The notes below the pieces were generated by a model, which was not told the origin of the DNA, made no database searches, and saw nothing but the letters and a program-made list of their open reading frames with translations. DNA of 64,000 bases from NCBI RefSeq assembly GCF_000805335.1, contig NZ_KN708638.1, forward strand, positions 7,763,526 through 7,827,525, read 5' to 3'. A program made the position numbers and the translations under genes. Origin of the DNA: Streptomyces sp. CT34. Lineage in GTDB: Bacteria; Actinomycetota; Actinomycetes; Streptomycetales; Streptomycetaceae. Shown here one piece after another: positions 1 to 7,031 of this stretch (position 1 is the stretch's first letter; the number at the start of each line of letters is the position of its first letter).

Positions 1-474
1 CCTCCGCCATGGTGGTCGCCGCCCAATGGGCGTTCAGGCCACAGGGGTTGGGCAGCGCCCGGAGGCGGGTGGCGCCCAGGGTGCGTTCCTGGGGGCCGAC
101 CCGGGCGTGCTTGTCGTCGAAGGCGACGCGGTAGGCCGTGACGCCGGCGACGGCGAGCCACCGCGGACGCAGCCGCGCCAACTTCTCGGCCAGCAGTCGC
201 CCGCCCTCGCGGTACTCCTCCGCACTGAGCTCATCGGCCCTGGCGGTCGCCCGCGGCACCACATTGGTGATGCCGCAGCCGTGGTCGAGCAGTTCCTGCT
301 GCTCGGCGGGGTGCAGCAGCCGGGGGGTGAAGTCGGCGGCGGGCAGGACGGGCCAGCAGCGGTTGCCGGGCCGGGCGAAGTGGTGGTCGGTGGCCGCCGT
401 CATCAGACCGGGGTTGATGCCGCAAGACCGGGGTTGATTCCGCAGGAGAAGCCGCTGAACTGGGATGCGGCAGG
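1..474 (-). pseudogene. Decayed mismatch-specific DNA glycosylase (Mug/TDG type)
   Basis: Reading the minus strand downstream of an ATG at 401-403 gives a peptide typical of the single-strand/mismatch uracil-DNA glycosylase family. It contains HHFARPGNRCWPVL, GITNVVPRATARADEL, REGGRLL, LRPRWLAVAGVTAYR and LPNPCGLNAHW, and runs off the left edge. The family's start of the catalytic core (CGINPG) is present but in another frame, at about 430-446. The two halves are separated by a 20-bp tandem duplication (405-424 and 425-444) that shifts the frame. Upstream of CGINPG the frame meets a TGA at 475-477, so no normal N-terminus is present. I read this as a broken housekeeping repair gene at the cluster edge. 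An alternative is a short protein starting at MTAATDHH, but that would lack the catalytic N-terminal motif. Confidence 0.7.
405..444. repeat. 20-bp tandem duplication inside the Mug remnant
   Basis: Positions 405-424 and 425-444 are two adjacent 20-base copies with one mismatch (g versus t, in gatgccg and gattccg). Twenty is not a multiple of three, so the duplication shifts the glycosylase reading frame at its NPG motif. Confidence 0.85.
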
Positions 475-477
475 TCA

Positions 478-717
478 GAGGGGTGGCCATCGCCTGCCCT
501 GCAACGCAGCATGCGCGTTCGGATAGTTCCCTGCCTCTTCGCGCAGTGTGTCGCAGAGGTTTGCATGATCGATTTCCCATGGGTTTCCCGGTTTCCCTCC
601 TGATCGGGTCGGGGAGCGGGAAACCCGTGCGAGGTCGTCGCGGGGGCCGGAGATCAGCGTTGGCCTTCGGCTCCCCGACCATGGTGGCGCTGAATTGGTC
701 TGGACGTCCCGCGAGCC
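478..717. other. Gene-free stretch with an inverted repeat
   Basis: I see no convincing coding frame here. The one notable structure is a 10-bp inverted repeat, GGGTTTCCCG at 581-590 and CGGGAAACCC at 617-626, separated by 26 bp. It could be a regulator site or a weak hairpin. The longer open frames on both strands have no recognisable family features. Confidence 0.5.
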
Positions 718-985
718 ATGGACACGAATGGACACGAACCTGTGAACGCTTTGCCGCCTGATGTGGTCCGCCTTCGTACCTTGGAGACGTGGCTGCAGCT
801 CACCCTCGATCGGGTCCGGCGGCAGATCGTCATTGCCGAGCAGGTGGCCGCGCAGCAGCAGGCCATCCCTCCCGCGCCGCCGGACCGGGTTGTGGAGCTT
901 GGCATCGGCGCCGGGGGCCAGCCGCTCGCGGTGCACGTTGGAAGCTGTCGCAGGGCCGGCATCAGCCGGCCAGGCCGGCGGTTCG
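718..985 (+). pseudogene. DUF6233-like protein remnant
   Basis: The frame starting at 718 encodes LPPDVVRLRTLETWL, DRVRRQIVIAEQ, then PPDRVVELGIGAGG and VHVGSC. This is the pattern of small Streptomyces proteins I know as DUF6233: an N-terminal helical part followed by the WVVELGIGxGRPP / VHxGxC motif. The expected C-terminal part (AGKRRRP, then a CxxCRPD-like motif) is not found in any frame after about 960. Instead the frame runs into two hairpins and the tail of the exporter gene. The start is also odd: ATGGACACGA is repeated in tandem at 718-727 and 728-737. Function of the family is unknown. I treat it as a truncated remnant, although the open frame continues to 1287. Confidence 0.5.
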
Positions 986-1012
986 GCGACGCGACGGTTC
1001 GTCCAGAAGAGG

Positions 1013-1049
1013 AAGGTCCTGCACTCCCGGCCCGGGAGTGCAGGACCTT
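1013..1049 (-). terminator. Strong hairpin downstream of the exporter gene
   Basis: Positions 1013-1030 and 1032-1049 are perfect 18-bp inverted repeats around a single centre base. In the minus-strand direction the hairpin follows the exporter stop at 1137 by about 90 bp and is followed by a pyrimidine-rich run (CCTCTTC). It is a likely Rho-independent-type terminator for the marR-exporter transcript and may also stop plus-strand read-through. Confidence 0.75.
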
Positions 1050-1052
1050 GTG

Positions 1053-1080
1053 CTGTCCGGCCGGGGGGATTACCGGACAG
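1053..1080. terminator. Second small hairpin next to the terminator
   Basis: CTGTCCGG at 1053-1060 pairs with CCGGACAG at 1073-1080 across a 12-base loop. It lies between the exporter stop and the larger hairpin, making a tandem terminator pair. Confidence 0.5.
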
Positions 1081-1136
1081 CGGCTCGGATCCGGCGGCGG
1101 TGGCGACAGGGCGGTGCCCGTCGGCTGCCGCCGGTG

Positions 1137-2645
1137 TCACAGGTCGGAGGTCACCGTGGTCGGCTGCTCGACCGGGACCTCGCCCGAGCGCTGCGGGCGT
1201 ACGTTGATCAGCAGCCCCGCCACGACCGCCGTCGCGAGGAGGACGAGGCCCAGCCCCAGGGCGGCGTGGTTGGCGCCGTTGACGTAGGCGTCCCGGGCGA
1301 GTTGCGCGGCCGGGACGTCACCGCGGTGGCCAGCGATGTAGTCGGTCATCGCGTTGGCCGCGATGCTGGAGCCGAGCGCGATGCCGAGTGAACCGCCGAT
1401 CTGCTGCGACGTGGTGCGGAACGCCGACACGATGCCCGTGTCCTGCGTAGCGACGTCGGTCACGGAGATGTTGGTCGTGGGAGACATGATCAGCCCGATA
1501 CCGAAGCCCATCAGGATGGAGGCCGGCAGCAGGTTCGTCGCGTACGGGCTGTCGGGTCGGAGTTGGGTGAGGAGCAGCACGCCGGCCGACGTGGAGAGCA
1601 GCCCGCCGACCACCAGTCGGCCGGTGGGCACCTTGATCATCAGCCGGGCGGATATCTGGGTGGCCGAGACCAGCGTCGCCGCCACCAGCGGCAGGAACGC
1701 GACGCCCGACTTGAGGGGCGAGTAGCCCATCACTGTCTGGAACTGGTAGCTGATGAAGATCGACATGCCCAGCAGTGCGAACTGCGTCATACCCGTGGCG
1801 ATGAACGCGCCGACCCGGTTGCGGTTGGCCAGCACCCGCAGTGGCAGAAGGGGGTGACGGGACTTCGACTCGACGAGCACGAAGGCGGCGAGCAGGACGG
1901 CGGCCAGGCCCAGCAAGGCAAGTACCCGTTGCGATCCCCAGCCATGGTCCGCCACCTCGTTCAGCCCGTAGACCAGGGCGACCAGGCCGGCCGACTCCAG
2001 CAGCGCGCCGAGCAGGTCGAGGCCGCCCTCCCGGTGTCCGGGCATCCCGGGCAGCGCCACGAAGGAGCCGAGCAGAGCCACGACCGCCATGGGGATGTTG
2101 ATCGCCAGGCACCAGCGCCAGTCCAGGAAGTCGGTGAGGACGCCGCCGACCAGCATGCCGAGACCGGTGCCCGCTCCCATCACTCCGCTGAACAGGCCAA
2201 AGGCTTTGGCGCGTTCGGCCGGCTTGGTGAACATCGTGGTGAGGATGGACAGGGTGGACGGCGCCAGCACCGCCGCGAACAGGCCCTGCACCACCCGCGC
2301 CGCCAGGATCTCCGTGGTGTTCTGCGCCAGGGCGCCGCCGAGCGAGGCGAGCGCGAAGCCCGCCAGGCCGACCTTGAAGGTGCGCGTGCGGCCCAGACGG
2401 TCGGCGAAGCGTCCGCCGAGCAGGAGGGCGCCGCCGAACGCCAGGGTGTAGCCGGTGATGACCCAGTGTCTGTTGGTGTCGGAGATGCCCAAGTCGCCCT
2501 GGAGGGAGGGCAGGGCGATGTTGATGATGGTGGTGTCCAGCATCACCATCAACTGGGCCAGGGCCACGACCGCGAGGCCCCACCACTTGCGGTCCCTCGC
2601 GCGGACACCGCCGGCTGCTGCTTGCTCCGTCTGCTCGGATGTCAC
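1137..2645 (-). CDS. MFS drug-export permease, DHA2 (EmrB/QacA) family
   Basis: A 502-aa integral membrane protein of the 14-helix drug:H+ antiporter family, expected to export a toxic metabolite across the cytoplasmic membrane. The family signature LDTTIINIALPSLQ lies in helix 1 (about residues 36-49), motif A (GGRFADRLGRTR) in the first cytoplasmic loop, and a motif C-like stretch (GAGTGLGMLVGG followed by DWRWCLAINIP) around helices 5-6. Length is normal for the family. The start is GTG at 2643-2645, one base after the marR stop, so the two genes are almost certainly translated from one message. Pairing with a MarR repressor suggests substrate-induced efflux, and the position beside a PKS cluster suggests self-resistance. 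The substrate cannot be told from sequence. Confidence 0.92.
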   Translation of the reverse strand: MTSEQTEQAAAGGVRARDRKWWGLAVVALAQLMVMLDTTIINIALPSLQGDLGISDTNRHWVITGYTLAFGGALLLGGRFADRLGRTRTFKVGLAGFALASLGGALAQNTTEILAARVVQGLFAAVLAPSTLSILTTMFTKPAERAKAFGLFSGVMGAGTGLGMLVGGVLTDFLDWRWCLAINIPMAVVALLGSFVALPGMPGHREGGLDLLGALLESAGLVALVYGLNEVADHGWGSQRVLALLGLAAVLLAAFVLVESKSRHPLLPLRVLANRNRVGAFIATGMTQFALLGMSIFISYQFQTVMGYSPLKSGVAFLPLVAATLVSATQISARLMIKVPTGRLVVGGLLSTSAGVLLLTQLRPDSPYATNLLPASILMGFGIGLIMSPTTNISVTDVATQDTGIVSAFRTTSQQIGGSLGIALGSSIAANAMTDYIAGHRGDVPAAQLARDAYVNGANHAALGLGLVLLATAVVAGLLINVRPQRSGEVPVEQPTTVTSDL

Positions 2646-2646
2646 A

Positions 2647-3102
2647 TCAGGCCTCTTTCTTGTACGAGTCCTGCGCGGTGGCGTCCGCCACCTTGCGCAT
2701 CAACTGGAGAAGTGTGCGGATCTCGTCCCGGTCGAGCTGCCCGAAGGCGCGCTCGCCCCGGCAGTACACGCTCTCTTCCACCCGGGCGAGGAATGCCTGG
2801 CCTTCATCGGTCAGGTCGATCAGTACGGCCCGGCGGTCGCGGGAGTCGGGGGAGCGCTGGACGAGCTCGCGCTGCTCCAGCCCGTCGATGAGCGGTGTGA
2901 TCGCCCGGGAGGAGATGCCGTAGCTGTGGGCCAGCTCGGAGACCCGCCGCGGGGCGCCGATCTCGAAGAGATGGAGCAGGAGGCCGGCCTGCGCGTACGG
3001 GATGCGCGCCTGCGAGAACAGGCTGCTGGTGTCGCTCACGAACGGTCGGGCGACCTTCATGAAGGCGTCGAGCAACGCGTTGAGCTCCTTGGCCCGCTGC
3101 AT
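2647..3102 (-). CDS. MarR-family transcriptional regulator
   Basis: A 151-aa winged helix-turn-helix protein. It has a helical N-terminus, the DNA-binding region around RRVSELAHSYGISSRAITPL with the wing at SPDSRDRRAVLIDLTDEG, and a C-terminal dimerisation helix. MarR proteins usually repress their own operon and an adjacent transporter until a small ligand binds. The ATG at 3100-3102 is preceded by a good GAGAGGGA ribosome site. The stop codon is one base from the exporter GTG, so the pair forms an operon. A short AT-rich region upstream holds three TTACCT-type half sites that could be its operator. The ligand is unknown; the polyketide made here is a reasonable guess. Confidence 0.9.
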   Translation of the reverse strand: MQRAKELNALLDAFMKVARPFVSDTSSLFSQARIPYAQAGLLLHLFEIGAPRRVSELAHSYGISSRAITPLIDGLEQRELVQRSPDSRDRRAVLIDLTDEGQAFLARVEESVYCRGERAFGQLDRDEIRTLLQLMRKVADATAQDSYKKEA

Positions 3103-3119
3103 CTCCGGTCCCTCTCTTT

Positions 3120-3176
3120 GGTTACCTATCCTTGGTTATTACCTTAGACAATAGACCAGGCTAGGTAAATATCAAG
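3120..3176 (-). promoter_or_regulatory. Putative marR promoter and operator
   Basis: This AT-rich gap upstream of marR contains TTACCTA (3122-3128), TTACCT (3139-3144) and the inverted TAGGTAA (3162-3168). The first two are 17 bp apart, and together they form overlapping imperfect palindromes. On the minus strand TTGATA (3175-3170) and TATTGT (3153-3148) are 16 bp apart and could be -35 and -10. The -35 would overlap the stop codon of the upstream phosphopantetheinyl transferase gene. The half sites flank the -10, as expected for autorepression. Confidence 0.5.
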
Positions 3177-3900
3177 GGTCCGTAAGTAAATTCCTCGGGG
3201 TCACATCAACGCTCCGAGGCGGGGCGGGGGCCGACGGTCCACGGACGGTTATGGCGGTGACGACCAGTTCCGCGCCGACCGCCCAGCGCCCCGAGAAGCC
3301 GCTCAGGCGCCGCCCGTCGACCACAGGGCCGGACACGAGGAAACGGGCGGCGAAGGTGGCCGAGACCGGGTCGGCGTAGAGCTCCGCCTCCGTGAAGTCC
3401 AGCTCCCGTCCGGTCAGCGGATACCAGGTCTTGAAGACGCTTTCTTTGGCGCTGAACAGCAGCCTGTCCCAGCAGACTTCGGGCCGATGTGCCGAAAGGG
3501 CGCGTATCCAGACACGCTCCCGCGGTAGCGAGACGATGTCCAGCACGCCGTCCGGCAGCGGTCCGTTCGGCTCGGCGTCGATACCGATCGAGGCCACCTC
3601 GTTCGAGCGGGCCGCAACGGCTGCGCGGTAGCCGTCACAGTGGGTCATGCTGCCCACCGTCCCGTGCGGCCACTGCGGCGCCCCCCGTCGGTCCGGCAAC
3701 AGCGGTGCGGGCGCGATTCCCAGCCGGCCCAGAGCACGGCGCGCACACAGGCGTACGGTCGCGAACTCGCGCTGCCGCTTCGGCACCGCCCGTGCCACCA
3801 ACGGCACTTCCTCGGGGAAGAGCACACTCGCCGGATCGTGCGACGCATCACCGAAGGACTCCTCCGCGACGACGCCGGCCGGCAGGACCCGCTCGATCAC
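3172..3900 (-). CDS. 4'-Phosphopantetheinyl transferase, Sfp/EntD type
   Basis: A 242-aa enzyme that would transfer phosphopantetheine from CoA to the active-site serines of ACP and PCP domains in this cluster. Visible motifs are R44-x-F-x4-R50, WPHGTVGSMTHCDGY (about 78-91), the metal-binding GIDAE (106-110, Asp108 and Glu110) and FSAKESVFKTWYPLT (149-163; Lys152, Glu153). I choose the GTG at 3898-3900: the protein then starts VIERVLPAGV as in the family, and the GTGA overlaps the stop of the LAL regulator by 3 bases, implying translational coupling. An ATG-initiated frame at 4053 would add an unrelated N-terminus. The gene has one TTA codon (3187-3189), five codons before the stop, so full translation may depend on the bldA tRNA. 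Confidence 0.92.
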   Translation of the reverse strand: MIERVLPAGVVAEESFGDASHDPASVLFPEEVPLVARAVPKRQREFATVRLCARRALGRLGIAPAPLLPDRRGAPQWPHGTVGSMTHCDGYRAAVAARSNEVASIGIDAEPNGPLPDGVLDIVSLPRERVWIRALSAHRPEVCWDRLLFSAKESVFKTWYPLTGRELDFTEAELYADPVSATFAARFLVSGPVVDGRRLSGFSGRWAVGAELVVTAITVRGPSAPAPPRSVDVTPRNLLTDP

Positions 3901-6689
3901 GCACACTCGCGCGAGGACTCCTCCAGATCCGCGAGATACCGCGGAAGCTCCGAACGCTGCTTCACGTTCAACTTGCGGTACACGCGGGTCAGATGCTGCT
4001 CGACGGTGCTGACGGTGATGAACAGCCGGCTCGCGATCTTGCGGTTGGGGCATCCGGCCGCGGCCAGCGCCGCGACCCGCCGCTCGGCGTCGCTCAAGGA
4101 TTCCATCCCCTCAGCCGCAGCGGTGTGCGGGCTGTCGAGGCGGCCGAGGGTCAGGTGCGCCAGCCGGCACGCTCGCTCGGCCCCGCACTCCTGGGCGATG
4201 CGCACGGCCTCCAGGCTCAGCGTCCTGGCTGTGCAGTGCGAGCCCAGCTCTTGATGGGTGCGGCCGAACTCGGCCAGCGCGCAGGCGAGTTCCACCTGTT
4301 CGCCGCACGACCTGAGCAGGTCGACCGCCTCGTTCAGCAGCGCCGGGCGGTCCTCGAGGTCCTCGGTGGCAGCCAGTACCCGCAGTGACATCCCGCGAAT
4401 GCGAGGGCCGTTTCCGCCCGGCAGGGCGAGCTGTTCGAGGATCATGGCCCGTGCCTCGTCCCTGCGGTCGAGATGGAGGTGGGCCTGGGCCACGTCGCTG
4501 CGCCACGGAACGAACTCCGGAACGTCGAGCGACCACTTCCGCATGAGCTCACCGCACCGGTGGAAGCCCTCGTAGGCATCCTGCGGATTGTTGATCGCCA
4601 GATGGTGGTGCCCGCGCGCGTGCAGGTACCGCAGTCCGGAGGGGCACTCGAACATGCCCGTCGGCACGGCCTGGCGGAGCAACCGTTCCCCTTCGTCGTG
4701 CCGGCCGAGGCCGGTCAGTGCCAGCAGTTGAATGGAGAAGGGGCAGCCGATCTGCACTCCCCAACTGCGGGGCGACAGCAGGCGGAGCGCCTGCCGGGCC
4801 AGGTCCACCGCGTCCTGCAGGGCCCCTCGACGCAGGGCTATCTCGGCCTTTGTGGCGGTGAAAAGCCCTTCCCAGGTGGTCGCGCGACGAGCGCGTGCCT
4901 CGTGGAGGAACTCCTCACAGTGGACCTCGGCCCGGTGTGGTCGGCCCACGTGGATGAGCATGGAGAGTGCGAACTGTGCATCACCGAGGGTCGTGTCGGA
5001 GAGCCGGAGGGCGGCCAGCGCCTGCTCGGCCCATGCGGCCGCCTGGTCGTGCCGGCCGTCGCGCAGGTCCGCATTCAGGTGGGCGAGTGCGGTGACCGAG
5101 CCGGGTGCGGTGGCGCTGGCACCGTCTATCGTGCTGGCCGCGGTCAGGCCCCAACTCGGCACTTGTATGCCCAGGTGCAACCACTGCTGGAGGTGTTCCA
5201 GCAGCGTGTGGTGCGCCGTCTCGTCCGAAACGGGCGCACCGGAGGAGGACTGGAGTCGCGCCAGGACTTCGTGGGCCTCCTCCGACCGGTTGTGCCAGAA
5301 GAGGTAGAGAGCCACGGTGAGTGCGTCCTGCGGCCGCAGGAACCCGTCGAGCACCGCCTTCTTGAGGGGCGTGAGGTGGCGTGCGGCGGCCGAGGGGTCC
5401 CGGTACCACGTCTCGCGTGCCAGCGAGAGAGTGAGTGTCGCGCGTAGCTGTTCATCCTGGCATTCGCGTCGTGCCAGTTCGAGGCACCGGAGGGCGAACT
5501 CCACCCGGTCATCGGCGCATGCCTGGGTGCCGGCGCTGTGCAGGACGGAGACGGCCCACTGTCCGGGGAGCCTGTCGGCGACGACCAGGTGCTGGGAGAC
5601 CTCGATCGCGTCCGCGCCGTTGTCGTGCAGCAACTGGGCCGCGTGCAGGTGCATGCCCAGCCGCTCCTCCAGGGGCTGGGTCTCCAGTACGGCGGCTCTT
5701 ATGGCGGGGTGCCGCAGTTGGCCGTTGCACACCAGCTGTGACCGGACGAGGTTGCGCACGATCCGTTCGACCCGTGCCGCCTTGATGTCCACGAGTTCCC
5801 CCACCAGCGCCGGATCGGCCCGCGCTCCGAGGACGGCGAGTGCCTGGGTCACGGTGAGGGTCCGGTGTCCCCAGCGATACAGGAAGGTGAACACGGCCTG
5901 ACGGAACGCCTCTTCGGAGCACGGAGTGGGTGGCAGCGCCTGGTCGCCGCCGACGGCATGGAGCAGACCATCCGCGACGAGTGCCCTCAGCAGGAGTGGG
6001 TTGCCGCCGCAGACTTCGTGGTAGGCGGGCGCGATCCGGGCGGCGGTGGGCTCGTCCACATGCTCGGTGAGGACCTCGGCCACCTCGGCCACGGAGAGCG
6101 GCTGGACGAGGATGCGGTGGCAGTTGGGCTGGCGCAGCAGCTCCGCTCGGAAGGTGGGGTGCGCGGGCGACGTCGCGATCCACTCGCTGACCAGCACGAG
6201 CAGCTTCTCGTGCCGCAGTCTGCGCAGCATGTAGAGCAGGATCTGGAGCGAGGGGGCGTCGGCATGGTGCACGTCGTCGATGACGATGACGATGGTCCGG
6301 CCGGCGGCGAGTACCTCGAGTGCGGAGCACAGTGAGTCGGCGATGCGCGCCGCGGTGTGACGTATCGGGACGGGCTCCTGGCCCGCTGTGTCCTGGCTGA
6401 GCAGCGCGGTCACCTGACTGTCCGCCCATGCCCGCAGTTCCCTGTCGTGGACCTCGTGGCACAACTGACTGAGCACCCCGAAGGGGTGTGCCCGCTCGGC
6501 ACGGGAGCCGATGGCGGTGAGGATCAGCGCTCCGGAGGAGCTGATCTCTTCGGTGAAGCAGTGCAGCAGGGCCGTCTTGCCGCTTGCCACTGCCCCTTCG
6601 ACGATCACGATTTGCGTCTTCTGTTGCTCAGCCTGTGAATAGGAATCGGTCAGCAGTCCCGCTTCGACCTTCCGTCGGGCAAAGCGCAT
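3897..6689 (-). CDS. LAL-family LuxR transcriptional regulator
   Basis: A 930-aa large ATP-binding regulator of the LuxR family (LAL), typically a pathway-specific activator of macrolide and polyene clusters. Walker A is GAVASGKT (residues 32-39) and Walker B is VIVIDDVHHAD. A long TPR-like helical middle follows, and the C-terminal HTH contains LSDAERRVAALAAAGCPNRKIA and STVEQHLTRVYRKL. I choose the ATG at 6687-6689: it gives MRFARRKVEAG, a length normal for the family, and a strong ribosome site GGGAGGTGG (6701-6693). The open frame continues to 6938, but that extension has no family similarity. The stop overlaps the GTG of the phosphopantetheinyl transferase. I see no TTA codon. It is the best candidate activator of the divergent promoters at 8615-8898. 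Confidence 0.92.
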   Translation of the reverse strand: MRFARRKVEAGLLTDSYSQAEQQKTQIVIVEGAVASGKTALLHCFTEEISSSGALILTAIGSRAERAHPFGVLSQLCHEVHDRELRAWADSQVTALLSQDTAGQEPVPIRHTAARIADSLCSALEVLAAGRTIVIVIDDVHHADAPSLQILLYMLRRLRHEKLLVLVSEWIATSPAHPTFRAELLRQPNCHRILVQPLSVAEVAEVLTEHVDEPTAARIAPAYHEVCGGNPLLLRALVADGLLHAVGGDQALPPTPCSEEAFRQAVFTFLYRWGHRTLTVTQALAVLGARADPALVGELVDIKAARVERIVRNLVRSQLVCNGQLRHPAIRAAVLETQPLEERLGMHLHAAQLLHDNGADAIEVSQHLVVADRLPGQWAVSVLHSAGTQACADDRVEFALRCLELARRECQDEQLRATLTLSLARETWYRDPSAAARHLTPLKKAVLDGFLRPQDALTVALYLFWHNRSEEAHEVLARLQSSSGAPVSDETAHHTLLEHLQQWLHLGIQVPSWGLTAASTIDGASATAPGSVTALAHLNADLRDGRHDQAAAWAEQALAALRLSDTTLGDAQFALSMLIHVGRPHRAEVHCEEFLHEARARRATTWEGLFTATKAEIALRRGALQDAVDLARQALRLLSPRSWGVQIGCPFSIQLLALTGLGRHDEGERLLRQAVPTGMFECPSGLRYLHARGHHHLAINNPQDAYEGFHRCGELMRKWSLDVPEFVPWRSDVAQAHLHLDRRDEARAMILEQLALPGGNGPRIRGMSLRVLAATEDLEDRPALLNEAVDLLRSCGEQVELACALAEFGRTHQELGSHCTARTLSLEAVRIAQECGAERACRLAHLTLGRLDSPHTAAAEGMESLSDAERRVAALAAAGCPNRKIASRLFITVSTVEQHLTRVYRKLNVKQRSELPRYLADLEESSRECA

Positions 6690-7031
6690 TCGCCACCTCC
6701 CTGTCACGCAGGAAGCGCCGGCGCCATACTTTTGATTCTGTGGTGCTGGTGGCGCTCCGTATGTTCTTTGTCGGAAACCTACCTCATTGACCTGGGAGGC
6801 GATCAACCGAGTATTGTTAATTTCTTTTGAAGTCCCGAGGGTTTCTTGCGGTAGCTGACCGTGCGCGGTTCTTCTTATGGCATAGCGGAGTGGTTTGCCG
6901 AAGAGGTGCCGGTGAAGGTGAATCTCGCCCTTACGCAAAATGAATTCTCGGTGTCTCGTCGGGCTCGTCCAGGTGTGAGGCCGGCCCTCGGCGGGGGATC
7001 CGAGGGCCGGCCGGCTTGTGGGGACGTACGG
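6690..7031. promoter_or_regulatory. Leader and promoter region of the LAL regulator
   Basis: This 342-bp gap has no credible gene. Its LAL-proximal half is noticeably AT-richer than its surroundings (for example 6820-6835) and probably holds the LAL promoter and a leader of more than 100 nt. I cannot assign -35 and -10 elements with confidence. The distal end carries the amidase terminator hairpin. Confidence 0.45.
6979..7012 (-). terminator. GC-rich hairpin downstream of the amidase
   Basis: GGCCGGCCCTCGG at 6979-6991 and CCGAGGGCCGGCC at 7000-7012 are perfect 13-bp inverted repeats with an 8-base loop. They lie about 20 bp past the amidase stop. No T-run follows, which is common for actinomycete terminators. 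Confidence 0.7.

Noticed and set aside
3901..4053. N-terminal extension of the phosphopantetheinyl transferase to 4053
   Set aside because: It would overlap the HTH-coding end of the LAL gene by 150 bp. The family N-terminus starts at the GTG at 3900.
6690..6938. N-terminal extension of the LAL regulator to 6938
   Set aside because: The extension has no regulator similarity, lies in AT-rich leader DNA and lacks a ribosome site. The ATG at 6689 has GGGAGGTGG and gives a normal family length.
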